Below are positions 55,528 through 64,000 of a stretch of 64,000 nt of DNA, in pieces. This DNA is from Futiania mangrovi (GTDB taxonomy: Bacteria; Pseudomonadota; Alphaproteobacteria; Futianiales; Futianiaceae): contig NZ_JAMZFT010000003.1 in the NCBI RefSeq assembly GCF_024158125.1, positions 124,001 to 188,000 on the forward strand. The letters are read 5' to 3'. The position numbers and the translations under genes were made by a program. Every line of letters starts with the position of its first letter. Position 1 is the stretch's first letter. The notes beneath the pieces are model-generated. The model was not told the DNA's origin and ran no database searches. It worked only from the letters and a program-made list of their open reading frames with translations.

Positions 55528-56412
55528 TCAGGCCGCCATGCGCTGGCGCACCGCGCCGTCATAGTCGGCGACGAGGGCGCGGACGATCTCCCCCACCTCG
55601 AAGCTGTAGGGGCCGATCTGCGAGACGGGCGTCACTTCCGCCGCGGTGCCGGTCAGGAAGCACTGCTGCATCCCCTCAAGCTCCTCCGGCATGATTGCGC
55701 GCTCCACCACCTCGATCCCGCGGGCCTTCGCAAGCCCGATGACCGTGCGGCGCGTGATGCCGTCGAGGAAGCAGTCCGGCGTCGGCGTGTGAATGACGCC
55801 GTCCTTCACGAAGAAGATGTTGGCGCCCGTCGCCTCAGCCACGCGGCCGCGGTAGTCGAGCATCAGCGCGTCGGCAAAGCCCTTCGCCTCCGCGGCATGC
55901 TTCGACAGCGTGCAGATCATGTAGAGCCCCGCCGCCTTCGCCGCCGACGGCGCGGTGTCGGGAGCCGGACGGCGCCACTGCGAGACGTCGAGACGGATGC
56001 CCTTCATCCGCTGCTCAGGATCGAAATAGGACGGCCACTGCCACACCGCGATGGCAACATTGATCCGTGCGACCTGGGCGGAAACGCCCATCATCTCCGA
56101 CCCGCGCCAGACGATGGGGCGGACATAGGCGTCGGCGAAGCCCTGCGCCGCGACGGTCTGGGCCTTCGCCCGCTCGATCTCGTCGACCGTGTAGGGAACG
56201 GACATGCCCATCAACTCGGCAGAGCGGAACAGACGCTCCGTATGCTCCCGGCTCTTGAACACGACGCCGCCGTACACCCGCTCGCCCTCGAATACGGCAC
56301 TCGCATAGTGCAGGCCGTGCGTGAGCACATGCACCTTCGCATCCCGCCAGGGAATGAGGGCGCCGTTCAGCCAGATCTGGCCGTCCCGATCATCGAAGGG
56401 AACGAGCGACAT
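55528..56412 (-). CDS. ilvE: branched-chain amino acid aminotransferase IlvE
   Basis: A 294-residue fold-type IV PLP enzyme that transaminates the keto acids of leucine, isoleucine and valine. Signatures are ALIPWRDAKVHVLTHGLHYAS at the start, KHAAEAKGFADALMLDYRG with the PLP Lys near it, and EATGANIFFVKDGVIHTPTP, FLDGITRRTVIGLA and CFLTGTAAEVTPVSQIG. The ATG at 56412 is the family start; the longer frame adds unrelated residues. It is divergent from petP, as in many alphaproteobacteria. Confidence 0.95.
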   Translation of the reverse strand: MSLVPFDDRDGQIWLNGALIPWRDAKVHVLTHGLHYASAVFEGERVYGGVVFKSREHTERLFRSAELMGMSVPYTVDEIERAKAQTVAAQGFADAYVRPIVWRGSEMMGVSAQVARINVAIAVWQWPSYFDPEQRMKGIRLDVSQWRRPAPDTAPSAAKAAGLYMICTLSKHAAEAKGFADALMLDYRGRVAEATGANIFFVKDGVIHTPTPDCFLDGITRRTVIGLAKARGIEVVERAIMPEELEGMQQCFLTGTAAEVTPVSQIGPYSFEVGEIVRALVADYDGAVRQRMAA

Positions 56413-56574
56413 TTTCGGGTTTCCCCCTTGCTTTCCAAGCCGCGGACCCGCAGAACAACTGCGCTGCGGGCGCCTTGGGCGTTTCCGATAAGGTTTACGT
56501 TTGTTTCCTGCCAACGCCGTGTCACGAACGTTTATGTCGCCGGACACTTGCAATCGGTAACATTCCGAGGAAAA

Positions 56575-56595
56575 TAAGTCAACATGGCTGACTTA
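56575..56595. promoter_or_regulatory. perfect inverted repeat over the petP start codon
   Basis: TAAGTCA (56575-56581) and TGACTTA (56589-56595) flank seven bases that include the ATG at 56584. It could be an autoregulatory MarR-type operator or an mRNA hairpin that hides the ribosome site (GAGGAAA, 56567-56573). Confidence 0.55.
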
Positions 56596-57114
56596 AAGAA
56601 ACCGCCCGTCCCTTTCTCCTCCCGCACCGACGCCGCGGGACAGAATTTGCTGTATTTACGGGACGAAGAGCTGCGGCAGGGGATCGAACTTCTGTATTTC
56701 GCATACCGGGCATTCACCTCGGACCCGGATGCGATTCTTGCAGAGCACGGTTACGGGCGCGCGCATCACCGCGTCATCCATTTCGTGAAGGCAAGACCCG
56801 GCTTGTCGGTGGCGGAACTTCTGCAGATCCTTAAGATCACGAAGCAATCGCTCTCGCGCGTGCTGAAGCAACTGGTCGAGGACGGCATGATCGAAAGCCG
56901 CCAGGGCCGCGACGACCGGCGCAAGCGCATCCTGCGGCTGACGCCCGCGGGCGAGACGCTGGCCGCGCGCGTCGCCGCGATCCAGCGCGAGCGTGTCGCC
57001 CGCGCCTACCGCCAGGCGGGGCCCGAGGCGGTCGCGGGCTGGCGCAAGGTGCTGGCGGGCCTCCTCGACGAGGAGGAGCGCGAGACGATCCTCGACTTCG
57101 TGAACCGGCGGTGA
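56584..57114 (+). CDS. petP: MarR family regulator, PetP-like
   Basis: A 176-residue MarR-type regulator. The winged helix-turn-helix region contains LSVAELLQILKITKQSLSRV and MIESRQGRDDRRKRILRLT; the dimer helices are at the ends. Its place between ilvE and an OmpR-type response regulator, with GTGA overlap, matches the petP-petR pair first described in Rhodobacter as needed for cytochrome bc1-dependent growth. The naming is based on synteny and family only. A perfect inverted repeat spans its start codon. Confidence 0.85.
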   Translation: MADLKKPPVPFSSRTDAAGQNLLYLRDEELRQGIELLYFAYRAFTSDPDAILAEHGYGRAHHRVIHFVKARPGLSVAELLQILKITKQSLSRVLKQLVEDGMIESRQGRDDRRKRILRLTPAGETLAARVAAIQRERVARAYRQAGPEAVAGWRKVLAGLLDEEERETILDFVNRR

Positions 57115-57830
57115 GCGCGGTGAGCGCGGGCCTGGACGAGCGGCACATCCTCGTCGTCGACGACGACCGGCGCATCCGCACGCTGCTGGAACGCTTCCTG
57201 CGCGACAAGGGCTACAGGGTGAGCGCGGCCGCCGACGCCGCGGAGGCGCGCACGCTGATGAAGGCGCTGGCCTTCGACCTGATCGTGCTCGACGTCATGA
57301 TGCCGGGCGAGGACGGCTTCGCGCTGACGGGCGCGATCCGGGCCGGCGCGACGGGGACGGCGCGCGACGTGCCCGTGCTGCTGCTGACCGCGCGCGGCGA
57401 GGTGGAGGACCGGATCGAGGGCCTCTCGCACGGGGCGGACGACTATCTCGCAAAGCCGTTCGAGCCGCGCGAACTGCTGCTCCGGCTGGGCGCGATCCTG
57501 CGCCGGACGGAAGCGGCGGGCCCGCCGCGCGGGGAGCGGGTGGCGCTGGGGCCGATGGCGTTCGAGCCCGCAAGCGGGCGCCTGACGCGCGGCGCGGAAG
57601 AAATCCACCTGACCGACGGCGAACGCGCGCTGCTGGCCGCGCTGGCGAGCCGCCCGGGGGCGGTGTTCAGCCGCGCCGCCCTGATCGAGAGGATGGGCGC
57701 GGACGCACGCGACGACCGCGCCGTGGACGTGCAGGTCACGCGCCTGCGCCGGAAGATCGAGACCGATCCCCGCCGCCCGCGCTATCTCAAGACGCAGCGC
57801 GGCGAGGGCTATGTGCTGGTGCCGGACTAG
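57111..57830 (+). CDS. petR: OmpR-type response regulator, PetR-like
   Basis: A 239-residue response regulator. The receiver domain has the acidic pair in LVVDDDRRIRTLLERFL, the phosphoryl Asp in IVLDVMMPGEDGF, Thr in LLTARGEVEDRIEGL and Lys in DDYLAKPFEPREL. The winged-helix DNA-binding domain has LTDGERALLAALASRPG and DVQVTRLRRKIETDP...RGEGYVLVPD. The GTG at 57111 overlaps the petP stop; a second GTG nine bases on is possible. No histidine kinase is adjacent, as with classic PetR. Confidence 0.9.
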   Translation: MSAVSAGLDERHILVVDDDRRIRTLLERFLRDKGYRVSAAADAAEARTLMKALAFDLIVLDVMMPGEDGFALTGAIRAGATGTARDVPVLLLTARGEVEDRIEGLSHGADDYLAKPFEPRELLLRLGAILRRTEAAGPPRGERVALGPMAFEPASGRLTRGAEEIHLTDGERALLAALASRPGAVFSRAALIERMGADARDDRAVDVQVTRLRRKIETDPRRPRYLKTQRGEGYVLVPD

Positions 57831-57853
57831 GACCAGGAACCCGCGCCCTCAGG

Positions 57854-57957
57854 CTCCGGCTGATTCAGGAGGAGGTAGCCTCCGGCCGATTCAGGAAGAG
57901 GTCGCCTCCGGCCGATTCAGGAAGAGGTCGCCTCCGGCCGATTCAGGAAGAGGTCGC
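57854..57957. repeat. four 26-bp tandem repeats carrying GANTC sites
   Basis: Units at 57854-57879, 57880-57905, 57906-57931 and 57932-57957 each read about CTCCGGCCGATTCAGGAAGAGG plus four bases, with a partial fifth after. Each has one GATTC (GANTC methylation site), 26 bases apart. Read leftward each also encodes the same codons ATSS-stop as the mscS end, which lies in the last unit. Confidence 0.9.
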
Positions 57958-58821
57958 CTCCGGCTCCGGCTCCGGCATCCGGCCGCCGCGCACGGTCAGC
58001 ACCTGCTGCGGGAACGGGATCGAGATGCCGGCGGCGTCGCAGCGTTCCTTGAGCCGCTTGGTGATGTCGAAGTAGGCCGGCCAATAGTCCGCCGTGGTTG
58101 CAAACCCGCGCACCGCGATGTCGACGGAGGACGCGCCCAGCGCCTTCACGGCTACCACGGGCGCAGGCTCGGCGAGGATGCGCGGGTCGCCCTCCATCAC
58201 GTCGCGGGCGAGCGCGATCGCCTTGTCCATGTCGTCCTCGTAGTCGATGGAGAGCGTGAGGTCGAGCCGGCGCGTCGGGTTGCGCGAGTAGTTGGTGATG
58301 ACCTGCCCGAAGATCGCGGAGTTCGGGACCGAGATGTAGACATTGTCGGCGGTCGCAAGCTCGGTCGTGAAGAGGTCGATGGACTTCACGGTGCCGGAGG
58401 TGCCCGCGGCTTCCACGAACTCCCCCACCTTGATCGGCCGCAGGATCAGCAGCATCACGCCCGCCGCGACGTTCGACAGCGTGCCCTGCAACGCGAGGCC
58501 GACAGCGAGGCCCGCGGCGCCGAGGACGGCAATGAGGCTGGCGGTCTGCACGCCGAACTGGTTGAGCACCACGATCAGCGTGACGAGCAGAACGCCGTAG
58601 CGCACCACGGAGCCGAGCACGGGGCGGATCGTCTCGTCGAGGCCCGCGCGGGCCAGCGCGCGCTGCACGCCACGCTTGGCCCAGCCGGAAATGATCCAGC
58701 CGCCGATCAGTATCAGGACGGCGCCGACGATGCTCAGCCCGTATTGCACACCCATCTCGACGAGACGGGCGGTGAGCGCCTCCATCTCCTGAAGGTTCAG
58801 GGCGTTGGTGATGCTGTCCAT
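57943..58821 (-). CDS. mscS: small-conductance mechanosensitive channel MscS
   Basis: A 292-residue inner-membrane channel that opens on hypo-osmotic shock. Hydrophobic segments occur at about residues 28-48, 70-90 and 95-115. The pore-lining helix is LGAAGLAVGLALQGTLSNVA with AAGVMLLILRPIKVGEFVEA, the MscS signature. A beta domain and an alpha/beta C-terminal domain follow, ending in RMPEPEPEATSS. The stop codon falls in the last unit of the 26-bp repeat, so the tail shape depends on repeat number. The ATG at 58821 starts the MDSITNAL segment. Confidence 0.93.
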   Translation of the reverse strand: MDSITNALNLQEMEALTARLVEMGVQYGLSIVGAVLILIGGWIISGWAKRGVQRALARAGLDETIRPVLGSVVRYGVLLVTLIVVLNQFGVQTASLIAVLGAAGLAVGLALQGTLSNVAAGVMLLILRPIKVGEFVEAAGTSGTVKSIDLFTTELATADNVYISVPNSAIFGQVITNYSRNPTRRLDLTLSIDYEDDMDKAIALARDVMEGDPRILAEPAPVVAVKALGASSVDIAVRGFATTADYWPAYFDITKRLKERCDAAGISIPFPQQVLTVRGGRMPEPEPEATSS

Positions 58822-59022
58822 GAAACACGAACTCCTTGGCTTTTGCGGCCGAGTATACCCCGGCAGTTCCCTTGAGGGATAAGTTGGGAGCCGGGCCGGG
58901 GCAAGGCCCGCCCTGCCACAGCCCGCGTTCACCACCCGCCCCGCCTTCGTCGCCGGCGGCAGGCACTCTCCGCCGAAAGCCGTCTTGCGCGCCCCAGCCC
59001 GGCGCGTCAGGATCGCAGGCAA

Positions 59023-59952
59023 ATGACCACGGCACTCTTCACCCATCCTGCCTGCCTCGCGCACGAGACACCGCCCGGCCACCCGGAGCGCGTGGCGCGG
59101 CTTCAGGCCGTGCTGCGCGCGCTCGACGATCCGCGGTTCGAGGGGCTTCTCCGCCGCGAGGCGCCGCTCGCCCGCGTGGACGAGATCGCGCTCGCCCATC
59201 CGCGTGACCATGTGACCGCACTGCTGGCCCGCGTGCCGGAGACGGGGTTCGCCCCGCTCGACGCCGACACCATCGCCTGCCCCGGCACGGGCGAGGCGGC
59301 GCTGAGAGCCGCGGGCGCGGGAATCGCGGCGGCGGACGCGGTGATGGCGGGCGAGGCCGACAACGCCTTCTGCGCGATCCGCCCGCCCGGCCACCATGCC
59401 GAGCCGCGCACAGCCATGGGCTTCTGCCTGTTCAACAATGTGGCCGTCGCCGCCCACCACCTGCGGATGGTGCACGGGCTGCACAGGATCGCGGTGATCG
59501 ACTGGGACGTGCACCACGGCAACGGCACGCAGGCGATCTTCGAGCACGATCACGCGCTGTTCTACGGCTCGACGCACCAGATGCCGCTCTACCCCGGAAC
59601 CGGGGCCGCGCAGGAGCGCGGCGTCGCGGGCAATATCGTCAACGTGCCGCTGCCGCCGGGCGCGGGCTCCGACCAGTTCCGCGAGGCGTTCGAGACGCTG
59701 CTCGACCGGCTGGAGCGGTTCGAGCCGGAATTCATCCTGCTGTCGGCGGGCTTCGACGCGCACGCCGACGACCCGCTGGCCGACATGGCGCTGTCCGAGG
59801 AGGACTTCGCCTGGGCCACGCGGGAGATCATGGAGGTCGCGGACCGCTATTGCGGCGGGCGGCTTGTCTCCGCGCTCGAAGGCGGCTACGACCTCGACGC
59901 GCTGGCCCGCAGCGCCGCCGCCCATGTCGCCGCGCTGATGCGCCTGGGCTGA
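59023..59952 (+). CDS. histone deacetylase family enzyme (acetyl-lysine or acetylpolyamine hydrolase)
   Basis: A 309-residue zinc-dependent deacetylase of the arginase-deacetylase fold, class II-like. The active-site His pair is in AIRPPGHHAEPRTAMGFCLF. The zinc ligands are in VIDWDVHHGNGTQ (Asp, His) and LLSAGFDAHADDPLADM (Asp), and the end has VSALEGGYDLDALARSA. Bacterial homologues remove acetyl groups from proteins, acetoin-type compounds or polyamines. The substrate here is unknown. The ATG at 59023 gives the family start. Confidence 0.93.
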   Translation: MTTALFTHPACLAHETPPGHPERVARLQAVLRALDDPRFEGLLRREAPLARVDEIALAHPRDHVTALLARVPETGFAPLDADTIACPGTGEAALRAAGAGIAAADAVMAGEADNAFCAIRPPGHHAEPRTAMGFCLFNNVAVAAHHLRMVHGLHRIAVIDWDVHHGNGTQAIFEHDHALFYGSTHQMPLYPGTGAAQERGVAGNIVNVPLPPGAGSDQFREAFETLLDRLERFEPEFILLSAGFDAHADDPLADMALSEEDFAWATREIMEVADRYCGGRLVSALEGGYDLDALARSAAAHVAALMRLG

Positions 59953-60005
59953 GGCCGGGGCAGGCTTGCGGGGACGCGAACGAGAACGCAAAGGGAGACA
60001 CGCCG

Positions 60006-60272
60006 ATGGCCGAGGACACCCGGGCGCTGCCGGAGGATGTGCGCGCCATGAGCTTCGAGGAAGCGCTGGGCGAGCTTGAGAAGATCGTGCAGCGGCTGGA
60101 ATCGGGGCGCGTCGCGCTGGAGGATTCCATCGAGCTTTACACCCGCGGCAGCCAGTTGCGCGCCCATTGCGAGGCCAAGCTGAAGGACGCCGAGGCGCGC
60201 ATCGAGAAGATCCTGGTCGCCGCCGACGGGTCGCTGTCGGCCCAGCCTCTCGACGGAGACGGCGAAAAATGA
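60006..60272 (+). CDS. xseB: exodeoxyribonuclease VII small subunit XseB
   Basis: An 88-residue helical-hairpin subunit of exonuclease VII, which degrades single-stranded DNA to oligonucleotides. Family landmarks are [20 protein letters not shown] and [23 protein letters not shown], with an acidic tail. The large subunit XseA is not in the window. The ATG at 60006 is preceded by AAAGGGAG. The last four bases overlap the ispA start (ATGA), typical of the xseB-ispA pair. Confidence 0.95.
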   Translation: MAEDTRALPEDVRAMSFEEALGELEKIVQRLESGRVALEDSIELYTRGSQLRAHCEAKLKDAEARIEKILVAADGSLSAQPLDGDGEK

Positions 60273-61180
60273 GCACGCCCGCCGGGGCCGGGGACTTCGC
60301 CGCGCGTCTCGCCGCCCGCGCGGAAGAGGTGGACGCGGCCCTCGCCCGCCTGCTGCCGCGCACGGACGCGAACGACGGCGGCGGCCGGCTGGCAGAGGCG
60401 ATGCGCTATGCCGCGCTCGGACCCGGCAAGCGGATGCGGCCCTTCCTGGTGCTGGAAACGGCCCACCTGTTCGCCGTCGACCCCGCGCGGGCCGTCCGCG
60501 CCGCCGCGGCCATCGAGTGCGTGCACGCCTATTCGCTGGTGCACGACGACCTGCCCGCCATGGACGACGACGACATGCGCCGGGGCCGGGCGACCGTGCA
60601 CAGGGCCTTCGACGAGGCGACCGCGATCCTGGCGGGTGACGGTCTGCTGACGCTCGCCTTCGAGATCGTCTGCGACCCGCGCACGCACGAGGACGCGCAC
60701 GTCCGCGCGGAACTCGCGCTCAAGATCGCGCAGGCGGCGGGCTGGGCCGGCATGGTGGGCGGCCAGATGCTGGACCTGACGGCCGAGCGGGGCGCTGCCG
60801 ACGAGACGCAGGTGACGCGCCTGCAACGCATGAAGACCGGCGCGCTGATCGCGGTGGCGTGCGAGGCGGGCGGCCTGCTGGGCAAGGCGGGACCGCAGGC
60901 GATGAAGGCGCTGGCGGGCTATGCGCACGACCTGGGCCTCGCCTTCCAGATCGCCGACGATCTGCTGGACGTGACGGGCGAGGCGGACAAGGTCGGCAAG
61001 GCGACGGGCAAGGACGCAGACGCCGGCAAGACCACCTTCGTGGACATTCTGGGCGTCGAGGGCGCGAAGGCGCGCGCCCGGCTGCTGGTCGACCAGGCGG
61101 TGGAGCACCTCGCCCACTTCGACGGCCGCGCCGAGAGCCTTCGCGCCGCTGCGCGCTTTACGGTCGAGCGGGAGCACTAG
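60269..61180 (+). CDS. ispA: farnesyl diphosphate synthase IspA (polyprenyl synthetase)
   Basis: A 303-residue trans-prenyltransferase that condenses dimethylallyl and isopentenyl diphosphates to geranyl and farnesyl diphosphate. The first Asp-rich motif is [20 protein letters not shown]. The second is [25 protein letters not shown], carrying the IPP-binding Lys-Arg pair, lies at residues 50-63, and KTGALIAVA is the Lys-Thr motif. The ATG at 60269 overlaps the xseB stop. With dxs downstream it forms the early isoprenoid block. Confidence 0.95.
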   Translation: MSTPAGAGDFAARLAARAEEVDAALARLLPRTDANDGGGRLAEAMRYAALGPGKRMRPFLVLETAHLFAVDPARAVRAAAAIECVHAYSLVHDDLPAMDDDDMRRGRATVHRAFDEATAILAGDGLLTLAFEIVCDPRTHEDAHVRAELALKIAQAAGWAGMVGGQMLDLTAERGAADETQVTRLQRMKTGALIAVACEAGGLLGKAGPQAMKALAGYAHDLGLAFQIADDLLDVTGEADKVGKATGKDADAGKTTFVDILGVEGAKARARLLVDQAVEHLAHFDGRAESLRAAARFTVEREH

Positions 61181-61404
61181 GTCACGCGCGCGCCCTTCCG
61201 CTTTCGTTCCGCGTTCGGGCGTGCTAGGCGATGCGGCCATGCGCGCGGGGGCGTCCTCGTGCCCGCGGCATCCGCATCTTTGCCCATTGCGCCCCTGCGG
61301 CCCATATGGGGTAGAAAGGCGCTTTCGGGAGCCATCGTCTCCCGTCGGTGCGCGTGGCCGGCGCCCTCCGTGGCGGACCGGCAGCAAGTGAAGAGGAACC
61401 GGAG

Positions 61405-63336
61405 TTGACGGACGAGAGTGCGCGCCCGGGCGTTGCGACGCCGCTGCTGGACACCGTGACCATCCCCGCCGACCTGCGCCGGCTGCGGCCGGAGGAGCTG
61501 CGCCAGCTTGCCGACGAGTTGCGGGCGGAGACGATCGACGCCGTCTCCGTGACCGGCGGGCACCTCGGCGCGGGGCTGGGCGTCGTCGAGCTGACGGTCG
61601 CGCTGCACTATGTCTTCGACACGCCGCACGACCGGGTGATCTGGGACGTCGGCCACCAGTGCTATCCGCACAAGATCCTGACCGGGCGGCGCGGCCGCAT
61701 CCGCACGCTGCGCCAGGGCGGCGGGCTTTCCGGCTTCACCAAGCGCGACGAGAGCGAATACGACCCGTTCGGGGCGGCGCACTCCTCCACCTCGATCTCG
61801 TCCGGCCTCGGCATGGCGGTGGCGCGCGACCTGAAGGGCGAGCGGCGCAACGTCGTCGCGGTGATCGGCGACGGCGCGATGTCCGCCGGCATGGCCTACG
61901 AGGCGATGAACAACGCCGGCGCGATGGACAGCCGGCTGATCGTCATCCTCAACGACAACGACATGTCCATCGCCCCGCCCGTCGGCGCGATGAGCCATTA
62001 TTTCACCAAGCTCTGGTCCGGCCAGACCTACCAGGGCTTCCGCGAGCAGATGAAGTCCATCACCCACCGCCTGCCCGGCGGGCTGGAGCGCGTGGCGCGC
62101 CGGGTGGAGGAGTTCACAAAGGGCATGGCCTTCGGCGGCACCCTGTTCGAGGAGATGGGCTTCCAGTATTTCGGCCCGATCGACGGCCACGACCTCGACG
62201 TGCTGCTGCCCGTGCTGCAGAACGTGCGGGAGCAGGAGAACGGCCCGATCCTCGTCCACGTGGTCACGCAGAAGGGCAAGGGCTATCCGCCGGCGGAAGC
62301 CTCCGCCGACAAGTACCATGGCGTCTCCAAGTTCGATCCCGCGACCGGCGCGCAGAAAAAAAGCATCGCAAACGCGCCCAGTTACACGCGAGTCTTCGCA
62401 GATTACCTCATCAAGGAAGCCGACCGCGACACCCGCATCGTCGCGGTCACGGCGGCGATGCCGGACGGCACGGGCCTCAATCTTTTCGCCAAGGCGCATC
62501 CCGACCGCTGCTTCGACGTCGGCATCGCGGAGCAGCACGGCGTGACCTTCGCGGCGGGGCTGGCTGCAGAGGGGATGCGGCCCTTCGCGGCGATCTACTC
62601 GACCTTCCTGCAGCGCGCCTACGACCAGGTGGTGCACGACGTCGCGATCCAGAACCTGCCGGTGCGCTTCGCCATCGACCGGGCGGGCCTCGTCGGCGCG
62701 GACGGCGCGACGCACGCAGGGTCCTTCGACCTCGCCTATCTCTGCTGCCTGCCGAACTTCGTGGTGATGGCGGCCGCGGACGAGCGGGAACTCGCCCGGA
62801 TGGTCGCGACCGCCGCCCGGCACGACAGCGGGCCCATCGCCTTCCGCTATCCGCGCGGCGAGGGGGTTGGCGTGGAACTCCCTGAAATTGCTGAGGTTTT
62901 TGAGATCGGCAAGGGGCGCATCGTGCGCGAGGGGACGGACGTCGCCATCCTCTCCCTCGGCGCCCGCTTAGGCGAAGCGCAGAAGGCCGCCGAGACCCTT
63001 GCAGATCAAGGGGTTAGCGCCACCGTCGCAGACGCGCGCTTCGCCAAGCCGCTCGACCACGACCTCATACGCCGCCTTGCGTCGTCCCATGCGGCGCTCA
63101 TCACGATCGAGGAAGGCTCAACCGGCGGTTTCGGCGCACATGTGCTGCACTTTTTGAGCGAAGAGGGCCTGCTCGACGGCGCCCTGAAGGTGCGGACGAT
63201 GACACTTCCCGACCGGTTCATCGACCACGATACGCCGGAAAAACAATATGTTGAGGCGGGGCTTTCATGCGACGACATCGTCCGCCTCGCCCGCTCCCTC
63301 GTGGCTGCGCGGGGCGGCAAGCGCCTCTCGGCCTGA
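61405..63336 (+). CDS. dxs: 1-deoxy-D-xylulose-5-phosphate synthase Dxs
   Basis: A 643-residue thiamine-diphosphate enzyme that condenses pyruvate and glyceraldehyde 3-phosphate, the first step of the non-mevalonate isoprenoid pathway. The N-terminal domain has the catalytic His in [16 protein letters not shown] and the diphosphate-binding [18 protein letters not shown]. The second has [18 protein letters not shown] with the catalytic Glu. The C-terminal transketolase domain shows [15 protein letters not shown]. The TTG start at 61405 has AGAGGAACCGG upstream; a GTG 57 bases earlier is also possible. ispA lies upstream in the same direction. Confidence 0.95.
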   Translation: MTDESARPGVATPLLDTVTIPADLRRLRPEELRQLADELRAETIDAVSVTGGHLGAGLGVVELTVALHYVFDTPHDRVIWDVGHQCYPHKILTGRRGRIRTLRQGGGLSGFTKRDESEYDPFGAAHSSTSISSGLGMAVARDLKGERRNVVAVIGDGAMSAGMAYEAMNNAGAMDSRLIVILNDNDMSIAPPVGAMSHYFTKLWSGQTYQGFREQMKSITHRLPGGLERVARRVEEFTKGMAFGGTLFEEMGFQYFGPIDGHDLDVLLPVLQNVREQENGPILVHVVTQKGKGYPPAEASADKYHGVSKFDPATGAQKKSIANAPSYTRVFADYLIKEADRDTRIVAVTAAMPDGTGLNLFAKAHPDRCFDVGIAEQHGVTFAAGLAAEGMRPFAAIYSTFLQRAYDQVVHDVAIQNLPVRFAIDRAGLVGADGATHAGSFDLAYLCCLPNFVVMAAADERELARMVATAARHDSGPIAFRYPRGEGVGVELPEIAEVFEIGKGRIVREGTDVAILSLGARLGEAQKAAETLADQGVSATVADARFAKPLDHDLIRRLASSHAALITIEEGSTGGFGAHVLHFLSEEGLLDGALKVRTMTLPDRFIDHDTPEKQYVEAGLSCDDIVRLARSLVAARGGKRLSA

Positions 63337-63341
63337 GGCAA

Positions 63342-63378
63342 TTCCCCATGCGCGCCCATGCACGAAACCCATGGGGAA
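63342..63378. repeat. inverted repeat and CATG cluster between dxs and tlyA
   Basis: TTCCCCATG (63342-63350) and CATGGGGAA (63370-63378) are perfect inverse complements, separated by 19 bases. The 80 bases from 63342 to the tlyA start hold about seven CATG tetramers and the direct copy GCGCCCATG twice. It could be a hairpin after dxs or a regulatory site for tlyA. Confidence 0.6.
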
Positions 63379-63418
63379 AGTGCATGAGAATGCCCATGCA
63401 AGCGCCCATGTTGCGCGC

Positions 63419-64000
63419 ATGAGCGACCGGCTCCGCGCCGACCTCGCGCTCGTCCGGGCGGGTCTCTGCCCGACCCGCGCGCGCGCCCAGGCCGCCATCG
63501 CGGAGGGGCGCGTGAGCGTCTCCGGCGCCCCCGTCACCCGCCCCGGCCAGCAGGTCGACCCGGACGTCCTCGTCCTCGCGCCCGACCCCGCCGACCGGTG
63601 GGTGAGCCGGGGCGCGCGAAAGCTCGACGCCGCCCTCGACCGCTTCGGCATTTCGCCCGCGGGGCTTTCCTGCCTCGACCTCGGCGCGTCGACCGGCGGC
63701 TTCACGCAGGTGCTGCTGGAGCGCGGCGCGGCGTCCGTCCTCGCCCTCGACGTCGGCCACGGGCAGCTTGCGCCCGAGATCGCCGCCGACCCCCGCGTGA
63801 CTTCGCGCGAGGGGGTGAACGCCCGCGACCTGACCGCCGCCGACCTACCCCAACCGCCGGAGTTGATCGTCGCGGACCTCTCCTTCATCTCGCTGACGCT
63901 GGCGCTGCCGCCGGCGCTCGCGCTCAGCCTGCCCGGCGCCCGCCTCGTCGCGCTGGTGAAGCCGCAGTTCGAGGCCGGGCGCGACGCGCTGGCCAGGGGC
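63419..64000 (+). CDS. tlyA: TlyA family rRNA methyltransferase/hemolysin-like, partial
   Basis: The first 194 codons of a TlyA protein that runs past the window edge. The N-terminal S4 RNA-binding domain (about residues 1-60) has LRADLALVRAGLCPTRARAQ and VSVSGAPVTRPGQQV. The FtsJ-like methyltransferase domain begins about residue 64 with SRGARKLDAALDRFG, then the SAM motif CLDLGASTGGFTQVLLERGA. The catalytic-region segment DLSFISLTLALPPAL and the Lys in LVKPQFEAGRDALARG are visible. TlyA 2'-O-methylates rRNA cytidines. The ATG at 63419 gives the family start. Confidence 0.92.
   Translation, partial: MSDRLRADLALVRAGLCPTRARAQAAIAEGRVSVSGAPVTRPGQQVDPDVLVLAPDPADRWVSRGARKLDAALDRFGISPAGLSCLDLGASTGGFTQVLLERGAASVLALDVGHGQLAPEIAADPRVTSREGVNARDLTAADLPQPPELIVADLSFISLTLALPPALALSLPGARLVALVKPQFEAGRDALARG

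Noticed and set aside
56560-56580. Promoter TTGCAA-N17-AAAATA just before petP
   Set aside because: It would leave only about eight bases to the ATG and overlaps the clear ribosome-binding site GAGGAAA.
57854-57957. Possible CRISPR array
   Set aside because: The 26-bp units are directly adjacent with no unique spacers, and no cas genes are present.

Overview
This is a chromosomal window of very high G+C from an alphaproteobacterium. The placement rests on the order rpoD-dnaG-(yqeY)-carA-carB-greA, a lsrB/vtlR-type LysR gene next to trxB, an ilvE-petP-petR block, an xseB-ispA-dxs-tlyA block, an exact CtrA-type box and clustered GANTC (CcrM-type) sites. I cannot fix the order or family from sequence alone. 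No tRNA, rRNA, CRISPR array, transposase or prophage was seen. Nearly all genes are ordinary chromosomal genes with strong codon bias, so long antisense shadow frames are common and were left out.

Layout. 1-9354: the tail of an unknown gene, a GNAT acetyltransferase, a signal-less lytic transglycosylase, a methyltransferase, the leftward rpoD and dnaG, an entericidin/DUF6460/pirin string, a flavin split-barrel protein and YqeY. 9465-17539: carA, a structured carA-carB gap holding a tiny ORF and a terminator, carB, greA, a VOC protein, an Lrp-type regulator and an ELM1-like protein. 17468-24481: a candidate AbcR-like small RNA, lsrB, trxB, then a coupled histidine kinase / glycosyltransferase / DUF2264 string of unknown role. 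24491-30349: HAD phosphatase, a small membrane protein under a CtrA-type box, MsrP, ChrA and a divergent EF-G paralogue. 30538-38667: cold-shock protein, CorA, aspartate aminotransferase, PaiB-like protein, GNAT, Kbp-like BON-LysM protein, NimA-like protein, a lipoprotein, DUF1499 and a CAP protein, separated by dispersed palindromic repeats.

39041-49925: uvrB, RNase T2, GST, two transporters, a Ca/Na antiporter coupled to a pteridine-reductase-like SDR, folB and uvrC. 50076-55428: an I78-like protein, an OmpA-domain lipoprotein, pgsA, moaD-moaE and two tandem paralogous TbpB-barrel-like lipoproteins. 55528-64000: ilvE, petP-petR, a 26-bp tandem repeat that carries the mscS stop codon, mscS, a histone-deacetylase-like enzyme, the xseB-ispA-dxs isoprenoid block and the 5' part of tlyA, cut by the window edge.

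The observations most worth following up are: the candidate AbcR/LhrC-like sRNA beside lsrB (17468-17597); the leader-like carA-carB gap; the perfect inverted repeat over the petP start codon; the paired TbpB-like lipoproteins; the kinase-glycosyltransferase-DUF2264 operon; the CtrA-type box at 25569; and the 26-bp GANTC-bearing repeat after mscS. I did not find a convincing wholly new multi-gene system. The kinase-GT2-DUF2264 unit and the tandem lipoproteins come closest.
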